Assembly: GCF_022678645.1 (NCBI RefSeq)
Contig: NZ_JALBWV010000005.1
Span: forward strand, 62,001-126,000
Length of the DNA stretch: 64,000 nt
Direction: 5' to 3'
Origin: Saccharopolyspora soli
Lineage (GTDB): Bacteria > Actinomycetota > Actinomycetes > Mycobacteriales > Pseudonocardiaceae
This document shows, piece after piece, positions 57,890-64,000 of this stretch. The notes under the pieces were generated by a model. The model worked only from the letters and a program-made list of their open reading frames with translations. It was not told where the DNA came from and did not search any database. Both the position numbers and the translations under genes were made by a program. Numbering within the stretch: the first letter of the stretch is position 1; each line of letters starts with the position of its first letter.

Positions 57890-58000
57890 CACTCAGCGGA
57901 CATCAGACGAGTCGCTCACCTGATTGACAACCCCACGTCACGGACCTAGTTTGAACGACACCAAGTCCACTGAACGATGAGTATGTCCACTCAGCGGACA
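57890..58000 (+). promoter_or_regulatory. Divergent control region: promoter and palindromic IclR sites
   Basis: TTGACA (57924-57929), 17 bp and TAGTTT (57947-57952) make a good plus-strand promoter. Downstream of it TGTCCACTCAGCGGACA (57984-58000) is a near-perfect palindrome with TGTCC/GGACA arms. Its right 13 bp (CACTCAGCGGACA) recur at 57890-57902, and a half-site AGTCCACTGA lies at 57964-57973. A repressor on the downstream site would block transcription of the operon. Confidence 0.6.
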
Positions 58001-58033
58001 CTCGATCAGAGTTGATCGTAGGAGTCGAGCGAG

Positions 58034-59371
58034 ATGACCTCAGCCCCACCGGCCAGCGCGCGCCGGATACGACATCGGGCGGCGCTGGCCGCCGGTGTCG
58101 GCAACTTCATGGAGTGGTTCGACTTCGCCGTCTACGGCTTCTTCGCGCCGACCATGGGGAAAGTGTTCTTCCCGGACAGCAGCCCCGCGATGGGCCTGCT
58201 GTCCTCGCTGGCCGTGTTCGGCGTGGCGTTCTTCTTCCGGCCCGTCGGCGGGCTGGTCCTCGGCTCGCTCGGCGACCGCCGCGGACGGCGGTTCACGCTC
58301 TCGCTGTCCGTGCTGATGATGGGCATCACGACCACCCTCATCGGCGTGCTGCCCAGCTACCAGGCGGTCGGCGTGCTCGCGCCGGTGCTGCTGGTCGTCT
58401 TCCGCTGCTTGCAGGGGTTCTCCGCGGGCGGCGAGTGGACCGGATCGTCGGCGTTCCTGCTGGAGATGACCCCGAGCCAGCAGCGCGGCCTGTTCGGCAG
58501 CGTGATCTCGGCGACCGCGGCGCTGGCCACGGTCGTCGGCAGCTTCGTCGCACTGCTGGTGCAGTCGTTGGTGAGCGCGGAGGACATGATCTCGTGGGGC
58601 TGGCGGATCCCCTTCCTGATCGCCGCGCCGCTCGCGCTGATCGGCCTCTACGTGCGGCTGAAGCTGGCCGAGACGCCGGTGTTCGAGGAGCTCAAGGCGC
58701 GCGGCGAGGTGGTTGACAAACCGCTGCGCCGCGCGGGCAGCCGCGACCTCAAGCCGGTCCTGCTCACCCTCGCGATCGCCGCGGTGCAGGGGCTGGGTTT
58801 CTACTACCTGGCCACCTACGTGGTGAACTACCTGTCCCAGACCGTGGGACTCTCGCGCACCAACGCACTGGTGCTCAGCGCGATCGGCCTGGCCGTCTAC
58901 ATGGCGCTGTGCCCGGTCGCCGGGATGATCTCCGACCGGTTCGGCCGCCGTCGGGTCAACCTCACCGGCAGCGTCGGCTACATCGTGCTGGGACTGCCCG
59001 CGTTCGTCCTGATGGGCCAGGGCGGCGTCGCACCAGTGCTGCTCGGCATGCTGCTGCTCGTCGTGCCGCAGTCGCTGGTCAGCGTCACCACCGTGGTCAT
59101 GCTGGTCGAGCTGTTCCCGGCGGCGACCCGCTCCAGCGGCAGCGCGACCGGGTTCAACATCGCGCTGGCCTTCGTCGCCGGGCCCGGACCGTTCGTCGCC
59201 AGCGCGATCGCGAGCGCCACGGGCAGCAGCGTGTGGCCAGCCTCGTACCTGGTGCTGGTCGCCCTGGTCGCCACGGCATTCCTGTGGAAGCACTTGCCCG
59301 AGACCGCAGGTCGGCACATCGGTGCCGACGGGCACGTGCCGGAACCCAGCCGAGTACCGGAGGCGAGCTGA
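58034..59371 (+). CDS. MFS transporter, metabolite:H+ symporter (MHS) family
   Basis: This 445-residue, 12-helix permease probably imports an organic acid. The MHS family start GVGNFMEWFDFAVYGFFAPT is diagnostic, followed by FFFRPVGGLVLGSLGDRRGR between helices 2 and 3, RCLQGFSAGGEWTGSSAFLL, and in the second half GMISDRFGRRRVNLTGS. Relatives carry dicarboxylates, benzoate-type acids, shikimate or proline. ATG at 58034 follows AGGAG by eight bases. It is the first gene of an operon of eight or more genes and overlaps the next start (TGATG). Confidence 0.9.
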   Translation: MTSAPPASARRIRHRAALAAGVGNFMEWFDFAVYGFFAPTMGKVFFPDSSPAMGLLSSLAVFGVAFFFRPVGGLVLGSLGDRRGRRFTLSLSVLMMGITTTLIGVLPSYQAVGVLAPVLLVVFRCLQGFSAGGEWTGSSAFLLEMTPSQQRGLFGSVISATAALATVVGSFVALLVQSLVSAEDMISWGWRIPFLIAAPLALIGLYVRLKLAETPVFEELKARGEVVDKPLRRAGSRDLKPVLLTLAIAAVQGLGFYYLATYVVNYLSQTVGLSRTNALVLSAIGLAVYMALCPVAGMISDRFGRRRVNLTGSVGYIVLGLPAFVLMGQGGVAPVLLGMLLLVVPQSLVSVTTVVMLVELFPAATRSSGSATGFNIALAFVAGPGPFVASAIASATGSSVWPASYLVLVALVATAFLWKHLPETAGRHIGADGHVPEPSRVPEAS

Positions 59372-60189
59372 TGGCCGAAGACAGCTACGAAGTTCTCGCG
59401 GTGCGCTTCGCGACCCGCCAGACCGTCGCGAGCCAGGTCTACCTCAACTACCACGTCTACGGCGAACCCGACCGTCCACTTGGGATGGACTACTTCTTCT
59501 GGGTGCTGCGCGGCAGCGACCGCACCATCGTCGTCGACACCGGTTTCACACCCCAGGTCGGGGACCGCCGGGGCCGGACGATGACCTGCCCGGTGCCCGA
59601 GGCGCTCAGCCGACTCGGCATCGATCCCGCCGGTATCGACCAACTCGTGATCACCCACGGGCACTACGACCACACCGGGAACATCGACCTGTTCCCCAAT
59701 GCGGAGATCCTGATTTCCGGGCGGGAACTGGACTTCTGGACCGGGCCCTACGCCCAGCGGGTCCAATTCGGACACTCCGCCGAGCCGCCCGACATCGTGG
59801 CGATCAGCAACGCCGACCGGGAGGGGCGGGTCACCCGGCTGCCCGAGCGGCACCAGCTCGCACCGGGCGTCGAGCTGCGGGAGATCGGCGGCCACACCCC
59901 CGGCCAGCTGGCCGCGCTCGTCCGCACCGACGGCGGCACGGTGGTCCTGGCCTCGGACGCGGTGCACTACTACGAGGAGGTCGAGCTCGACCGGCCGTTC
60001 CTGGTGGTCGCCGACCTCGAAGCGATGTACCGGGGGTTCGACGAGCTGGCAGCGCTCGCCGCCGAACCCCGCACGGTGCTGCTGGCGGGCCACGATCCGC
60101 TGGTGCTGGAGCGGTTCGAGCCGCTCGACCCCACCGATCCCGGCTTCGCCGTCCGGGTCACGCCCGACGCGGAAGGGAAGGGCCGATGA
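59371..60189 (+). CDS. Metallo-beta-lactamase-fold hydrolase (N-acyl homoserine lactonase-like)
   Basis: This is a 272-residue hydrolase. The metal-binding motif is THGHYDHTGN (residues 95-104); further ligands lie in GGHTPGQLAALV, VLASDAVHYY and LLAGHDPLVLE. The layout matches the AiiA-like lactonase branch, which opens lactone rings; in a catabolic operon a pathway lactone is a more likely substrate than a signalling molecule. The ATG at 59371 overlaps the permease stop, and its own stop overlaps the SDR start (ATGA). Confidence 0.85.
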   Translation: MAEDSYEVLAVRFATRQTVASQVYLNYHVYGEPDRPLGMDYFFWVLRGSDRTIVVDTGFTPQVGDRRGRTMTCPVPEALSRLGIDPAGIDQLVITHGHYDHTGNIDLFPNAEILISGRELDFWTGPYAQRVQFGHSAEPPDIVAISNADREGRVTRLPERHQLAPGVELREIGGHTPGQLAALVRTDGGTVVLASDAVHYYEEVELDRPFLVVADLEAMYRGFDELAALAAEPRTVLLAGHDPLVLERFEPLDPTDPGFAVRVTPDAEGKGR

Positions 60190-61028
60190 GCCGTTGGCTG
60201 CAAGGAAAAGTCGCGGTGGTGACCGGCGCCGCCCGCGGGATCGGTGCGGCGAGCGCACACCGGCTCGCCCGCGACGGCGCCAGCGTGGTCGTGGTCGACC
60301 TCGACCACGATGCCGTGCGCGCGCTCGCGGACGAACTGCCCGGCCCGGCGGTCGCCGTCGCTGGCGACGTCTCGCGGGAGGAGGACGTCGAGCGCTACAC
60401 GCGGCTCGCCGTCGAGGAGTTCGGTCGCCTGGACCTGCACCACCTCAACGCTGGCATCGTCGGCCCGTTCACCGAGCTGCCCGACCTGAGCGTCGATGAC
60501 TTCGACCGGGTTCTGGGCGTCAACCTGCGCGGGCCCTTCCTCGGCGTGCGCGCGGCGTTCCGCCGGTACCGCGCCCAAGGCGGGTCCGGCGCGATCGTCA
60601 TCACCGCGTCGATCGCCAGCCTGCGCGGCAGCCACGACCTCCTGCCCTACCAGGCGTCCAAGCACGGCGTGCTCGGGCTCATGCGCGCAGCGGCGATGTA
60701 CGGCGGCCCGATGGGCGTGCGGGTCAACGCGGTCGCCCCCGGCCTGGTCCCGACCGGGTTGTTCAGCGCCGCCCGAGGCGAATCCGGTGGCGGCGACGAC
60801 ATGATCCGGCGCGGCACCACGGTTCCGTTGCGCCGCACCGGGACCCCGGATGAAATCGCCTCCGTGGTGGCCTTCCTGCTCAGCGATGACGCCGCATACG
60901 TGCACGGCGAAGTCGTGTCCGTGGACGGCGGATCCGCGATCGTCAGCACCGTACGGCCGTCGGGCGGCGCGGGCGCGTGGGACACCACCGCCGTGGACCG
61001 ACGGGAAGAGGGAACGGAGACAGCATGA
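60186..61028 (+). CDS. Short-chain dehydrogenase/reductase (SDR)
   Basis: This is a 280-residue NAD(P)-dependent oxidoreductase. The cofactor loop is VAVVTGAARGIGAASAHRLA with VVVVDLDHDAV, where the acidic D after the second strand suggests NAD. Catalytic Ser lies in VITASIASLRG and the YxxxK pair in LPYQASKHGVLG. NAG is seen in LHHLNAGIVGPF. The C-terminus has FLLSDDAAYVHGEVVSVDGG, then a 25-residue tail. It is fourfold coupled by overlaps with its neighbours. Substrate unknown. Confidence 0.9.
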   Translation: MSRWLQGKVAVVTGAARGIGAASAHRLARDGASVVVVDLDHDAVRALADELPGPAVAVAGDVSREEDVERYTRLAVEEFGRLDLHHLNAGIVGPFTELPDLSVDDFDRVLGVNLRGPFLGVRAAFRRYRAQGGSGAIVITASIASLRGSHDLLPYQASKHGVLGLMRAAAMYGGPMGVRVNAVAPGLVPTGLFSAARGESGGGDDMIRRGTTVPLRRTGTPDEIASVVAFLLSDDAAYVHGEVVSVDGGSAIVSTVRPSGGAGAWDTTAVDRREEGTETA

Positions 61029-61927
61029 GTACGCCACGAATCGGCGTGATCGGGCTCGGCAACATGGGCGGCCGCATCACCCGCCGCATCGTCGACAGCG
61101 GGCAGCCGGTGATCGGCTACGACCCGGTGCCGGGACGTGCCGACGCGGCGGGTGCGACCGCCGCATCGTCGATCGCCGAAGTCACCAACGCCGCCGACCA
61201 CCTGCTGCTGTCCCTGCCGGACAGCAACGTCATCGAAAAGGTGGTGCTCGACGACGACGGCGTGCTGGCCAACAGCCGGGACGGGCAGATCGTGGTCGAC
61301 CTCAGCACCGCGGCGCCGTCGTCGACCGCGCGGCTGCACGCCGAGTTCGCCGAACGCGGCGTCGAATACGTCGACGCGGGCATCTCCGGCGGCGCGGCGG
61401 CTGCCGAGAAGGGCACGCTGACCCTGATGGTCGGCGGCTCCGCCGAGGCGCTGGCCAGTCTGGAGAACACGCTGAAGCCGTTCAGCGCCAAGGTGATCGC
61501 GATGGGCGGCAGCGGCGCCGGGCACACCACCAAGGTGCTCAACAACTTCCTCAACGCCGTCAGCCTCGCCGCCACGGCCGAGGTGATGGTGGCCGGGCGC
61601 AAGGCGGGTCTGGACATGCACCGGCTGCTGGACGTGCTCAACTCCAGCAGCGGCGTCAACTTCGCCACGCTCAACCGGTTCCCGCACATCGTGGACGGCG
61701 ACTACCTCGAAGGCGGGCTCACCAGCACGCTGATGATGAAGGACATCGTGCTGTACGTGGATCGGCTGGGCGAGCTCGGCGTGCCCGCGCTCAACTCCGC
61801 TGGCCCGATGGCGAGTTTCGCCCTGGCCAACGCACTCGGCTACGCCGACCAGATCAGCAACCGCGTCGTCGACGCGATCGGCGACACCGCTGGCGGAATC
61901 CGGCTGCACGACGAGGAGGCGCAGTGA
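61025..61927 (+). CDS. 3-hydroxyisobutyrate dehydrogenase-family NAD(P)-dependent oxidoreductase (first copy)
   Basis: This is a 300-residue beta-hydroxyacid dehydrogenase. It has the Rossmann motif RIGVIGLGNMGGRITRRIVD, the substrate-binding DAGISGGAAAAEKGTLTLMV, and the catalytic lysine region GAGHTTKVLNNFLNAVSLAA. Such enzymes oxidise 3-hydroxy acids (3-hydroxyisobutyrate, tartronate semialdehyde, L-threonate and relatives). It starts by ATGA overlap with the SDR and ends by GTGA overlap with the cupin. A second member lies two genes downstream. Confidence 0.9.
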   Translation: MSTPRIGVIGLGNMGGRITRRIVDSGQPVIGYDPVPGRADAAGATAASSIAEVTNAADHLLLSLPDSNVIEKVVLDDDGVLANSRDGQIVVDLSTAAPSSTARLHAEFAERGVEYVDAGISGGAAAAEKGTLTLMVGGSAEALASLENTLKPFSAKVIAMGGSGAGHTTKVLNNFLNAVSLAATAEVMVAGRKAGLDMHRLLDVLNSSSGVNFATLNRFPHIVDGDYLEGGLTSTLMMKDIVLYVDRLGELGVPALNSAGPMASFALANALGYADQISNRVVDAIGDTAGGIRLHDEEAQ

Positions 61928-62316
61928 AGATCATCCACGGCAGGCCCGAGGAGGTCGAGACCGAGCAGCGGGGCGCGACGTTCGACGGCACGGTCTGGGC
62001 CGATCCGGTCCTGCCCACGACCGACGGCGTCACGATCAACTCGGTTTTCTTCACGCCGGGCGCACGCACGCACTGGCACCGGCACGAACGCGGCCAGATC
62101 CTGCAGGTGACCACCGGCAGCGGTTGGGTTTGCAGCGAAGGCGAAGCGCCGCAACGGCTTCAGCCCGGTGACGTGGTGTGGGTGCCGCCGGGCGAGCGGC
62201 ACTGGCACGGCGCGAGCACCGGATGCGCCCTAGCGCATGTGGCCATCTCGCTGGGCACCACGCAGTGGGAGGAGCCGGTGAGCGAGGCCGAATACATCGG
62301 CGCGGAACGACAGTGA
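61924..62316 (+). CDS. Cupin-domain protein
   Basis: This is a 130-residue single-domain cupin. Motif 1 is GARTHWHRHERGQILQVTTG, motif 2 is LQPGDVVWVPPGERHWHGAS, together giving the three His and one Glu/Gln usual for a metal site. Small cupins of this kind often accompany carboxymuconolactone-decarboxylase-like proteins and sometimes act as isomerases, dioxygenases or lyases; the reaction is not known here. GTG at 61924 overlaps the preceding stop. Confidence 0.85.
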   Translation: MKIIHGRPEEVETEQRGATFDGTVWADPVLPTTDGVTINSVFFTPGARTHWHRHERGQILQVTTGSGWVCSEGEAPQRLQPGDVVWVPPGERHWHGASTGCALAHVAISLGTTQWEEPVSEAEYIGAERQ

Positions 62317-62336
62317 ACGAAGGGGAGGCGGGGACC

Positions 62337-62732
62337 GTGGACCAGGCACGATTCGACGAGGGGCTCAAGGCGCGGAAGGAGGTGCTGGGCGCGGACCACG
62401 TCGAGCGGTCGCTGGCGAAGGTCACCGAATTCAGCAGGCCCGTTCAGGAACTCGTGACCGAGTACTGCTGGGGCGAGGTGTGGACCCGCGAAGGCTTGGA
62501 GCGCAAGACGCGCAGCCTGCTCAACCTCACGATGCTCACCGCCCTCAACCGGATGCACGAACTCGCGGTGCACGTCCGGGGCGCGGTGCGCAACGGCTGC
62601 ACGCAGACCGAAATCCAGGAGGCCCTGCTCCAGACGGCGATCTACTGCGGTGTACCGGCCGCGCTGGAGTCGTTCCGCGTTGCTGAGCGGGTGCTGACCG
62701 AACTCCAGGAGGAAGGGATCGAGGTCCCATGA
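62337..62732 (+). CDS. Carboxymuconolactone decarboxylase-like protein (first copy)
   Basis: This is a 131-residue all-helical protein of the CMD/AhpD superfamily. It reads FDEGLKARKEVLGADHVERS, then EYCWGEVWTREGLERKTRSL, LNLTMLTALNRMHELAVHVR and IQEALLQTAIYCGVPAALES. The Cys pair of AhpD (CxxC) is absent, so a decarboxylase or isomerase-type role fits better than peroxidase support. GTG at 62337 follows GGGGAGG; a GTG at 62313 that overlaps the cupin stop is an alternative. It is followed with overlap by a second dehydrogenase. Confidence 0.87.
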   Translation: MDQARFDEGLKARKEVLGADHVERSLAKVTEFSRPVQELVTEYCWGEVWTREGLERKTRSLLNLTMLTALNRMHELAVHVRGAVRNGCTQTEIQEALLQTAIYCGVPAALESFRVAERVLTELQEEGIEVP

Positions 62733-63640
62733 CCACCCCACTGGGCCCTGGCTCGGTGCTCGGCTTCGTCGGGCTCGGCAACATGGGCACGCCCATGGTC
62801 CGTCGACTCGTCGAGGCCGGTTACACCGTCCGGGGCTTCGACACCGACCCGGCGGCACGCGACCGCATCGCCGAACTGGGCGCCACCCCGGTCACCGAAC
62901 TGGCCGCGGTCGCCGAAGACGCAGACGCGATCCTGCTCATGCTGCCGAACTCCGACGTCGTGGAGCACGTGCTCGACGAAGCTGGACTGCTCGACGCCGC
63001 CACGCCCGGCACCGTGCTCGTCGACATGGGCTCGTCGCGGCCACGCTCGACGCAGATACTGGCCAGTCGGGCGGCAGAACGAGCTGTGCGAATGGTCGAC
63101 GCGCCGGTATCCGGCGGAGTGGGCGGCGCCGAAGCGGGCACGCTCACCATCATGGTCGGCGGTGCAGCCTTGGACGTGGCGCGGGTTCGCCCGCCGCTGG
63201 ACTTCCTGGGCGGCAAGGTCACCCACGTCGGCGATATCGGCGCGGGCCACGCCCTCAAGGCGCTGAACAACCTGATGTCGGCCACCCACCTGCTGGTCAG
63301 CTCCGAGGCTCTGCTGGCGGGCCAGGAATTCGGCCTCGATCCGGCTGTGATGCTGGAAGTCGTCAACGGCTCCAGCGGCCGCAGCGGGTCCACCGAGGCG
63401 AAATGGCCGAATTTCGTGCTGCCCGGCACGTTCGATTCCGGGTTCGGCCTGCGCCTGATGCTCAAGGACATGCGGATCGCGGTCGAACTCGCCCACGAGA
63501 CCGGCTGGCCCGCGCTGCTCGGGGAAGCAGCCGTCGAACTGTGGGCCAAGGCCGCCGAGGAACTGCCGCCCGCGGCCGACCACACGGAAATCGTGCGGTG
63601 GCTGACGGACACGCACGAGGAAAGGGAAGAACGGGCATGA
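62729..63640 (+). CDS. 3-hydroxyisobutyrate dehydrogenase-family NAD(P)-dependent oxidoreductase (second copy)
   Basis: This is a 303-residue relative of the enzyme at 61025. It shares the layout VLGFVGLGNMGTPMVRRLVE, DAPVSGGVGGAEAGTLTIMV and GAGHALKALNNLMSATHLLV, with the catalytic lysine in the last. The two are clearly diverged, so they probably act on different intermediates or different stereoisomers. ATG at 62729 overlaps the preceding CMD-like stop; its own stop overlaps the next start. Confidence 0.9.
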   Translation: MTTPLGPGSVLGFVGLGNMGTPMVRRLVEAGYTVRGFDTDPAARDRIAELGATPVTELAAVAEDADAILLMLPNSDVVEHVLDEAGLLDAATPGTVLVDMGSSRPRSTQILASRAAERAVRMVDAPVSGGVGGAEAGTLTIMVGGAALDVARVRPPLDFLGGKVTHVGDIGAGHALKALNNLMSATHLLVSSEALLAGQEFGLDPAVMLEVVNGSSGRSGSTEAKWPNFVLPGTFDSGFGLRLMLKDMRIAVELAHETGWPALLGEAAVELWAKAAEELPPAADHTEIVRWLTDTHEEREERA

Positions 63641-64000
63641 CGTCGACGGCACTGACCGAGCGCCAAGAAGAACTCAAGGCCGAGTTCATCCGGGTCCGCG
63701 GGACCTGGAGCGACGCGTGGGAGAGCATCCTGCGACTGGACCCGGACTTCCTGGCGGCGTACCTGGAGTTCTCCGCCGTGCCGTGGCGGAAGAACCACCT
63801 CGACGACAAGGTCAAGGAATTCATCTACATCGCCGCCGACGCCGCTGCGACGCACCTCTACACACCCGGCATCCGCCAGCACATCCGGGCCGCCCTGGCG
63901 TTCGGCGCGACTCAGGAGGAGGTGATGGAGGTCCTCGAACTGACCTCCACGCTCGGCATCCACGCGGCCAACATCGGGGTGCCGCTGCTGCTGGAGGTGC
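63637..64000 (+). CDS. Carboxymuconolactone decarboxylase-like protein (second copy, 3' end outside window)
   Basis: The first 121 codons of a second CMD-family protein are present: LTERQEELKAEFIRVRGTWS, LRLDPDFLAAYLEFSAVPWR, KVKEFIYIAADAAATHLYTP, IRQHIRAALAFGATQEEVME. It is longer at the N-terminus than the first copy and lacks an obvious CxxC. ATG at 63637 overlaps the dehydrogenase stop. The operon continues beyond the right edge. Confidence 0.85.
   Translation, partial: MTSTALTERQEELKAEFIRVRGTWSDAWESILRLDPDFLAAYLEFSAVPWRKNHLDDKVKEFIYIAADAAATHLYTPGIRQHIRAALAFGATQEEVMEVLELTSTLGIHAANIGVPLLLEV

Noticed and set aside
59371..60189. Quorum-quenching function for the lactonase-like gene
   Set aside because: It is locked by overlaps into a catabolic operon with a permease and dehydrogenases, so a pathway lactone is more likely than acyl homoserine lactone.

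Overview
The window reads as chromosomal DNA of a high-GC filamentous actinomycete. Codons are strongly G/C-ending, GTG and TTG starts are common, and genes are often coupled by ATGA/GTGA overlaps. The gene families present (LLM monooxygenases, P450, macrolide-type glycosyltransferase, several ABC sugar systems, IclR/LacI/TetR regulators) fit the Pseudonocardiaceae, with Saccharopolyspora-like as my best guess. That placement is inference. I saw no rRNA, tRNA, CRISPR array, transposase or phage gene.

Layout. 1-8.9 kb: a D-glucarate-type module with an IclR regulator, a five-gene dipeptide-type ABC transporter, 5-dehydro-4-deoxyglucarate dehydratase (kdgD) and glucarate dehydratase (gudD). A shared operator-like motif lies at four places. 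9-15.4 kb: a quinone oxidoreductase, an acyl-CoA ligase next to a decayed SDR gene, a TetR regulator, a nitrilase-family hydrolase, a P450 and a small truncated ORF. 15.5-19.8 kb: a TRAP transporter (dctPQM) divergent from a sarcosine-oxidase-like flavoenzyme. 19.8-28.4 kb: a carbohydrate locus with two sugar permeases, a lipoprotein binding protein, a large unassigned glycoside hydrolase, a LacI regulator and a divergent GH5 enzyme; it has no ATPase of its own. 28.4-33.1 kb: a mixed segment with a luciferase-like monooxygenase, a methyltransferase, a SLOG-fold protein, two facing gene fragments and a glycosyltransferase. 33.2-40.8 kb: a secreted glycerophosphodiesterase, a LysR regulator and a Ugp-like transporter operon containing a metallophosphoesterase. 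PHO-box-like repeats precede both the secreted enzyme and the transporter.

41.8-56.5 kb is the most unusual part: an almost continuous minus-strand run for tungsten/molybdenum metabolism. In transcription order it holds a WtpABC tungstate-type transporter, a MobA-MoaD fusion, a tungsten aldehyde:ferredoxin oxidoreductase, a two-subunit NAD-type formate dehydrogenase, MoeA, and MoeA fused to a periplasmic-binding-like domain. A divergent GntR-type regulator at the wtpA end carries the same kind of binding domain. The likely logic is tungstate uptake, cofactor assembly (guanylyltransferase plus sulfur carrier plus two metal-insertion MoeA proteins), use by AOR and FDH, and control by an oxyanion- or cofactor-sensing regulator.

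56.57-56.81 kb is a run of C and G homopolymers that looks like a sequencing or assembly artefact. 57-64 kb: an IclR regulator divergent from an eight-gene catabolic operon (MFS permease, MBL hydrolase, SDR, hydroxyacid dehydrogenase, cupin, carboxymuconolactone-decarboxylase-like protein, then a second dehydrogenase and a second CMD-like protein). Almost every gene overlaps the next, and the operon runs off the window.

Two families of dispersed intergenic repeats cut across these modules: a 46-bp palindrome of fixed 20-6-20 geometry (three copies) and a 65-bp element (two copies).
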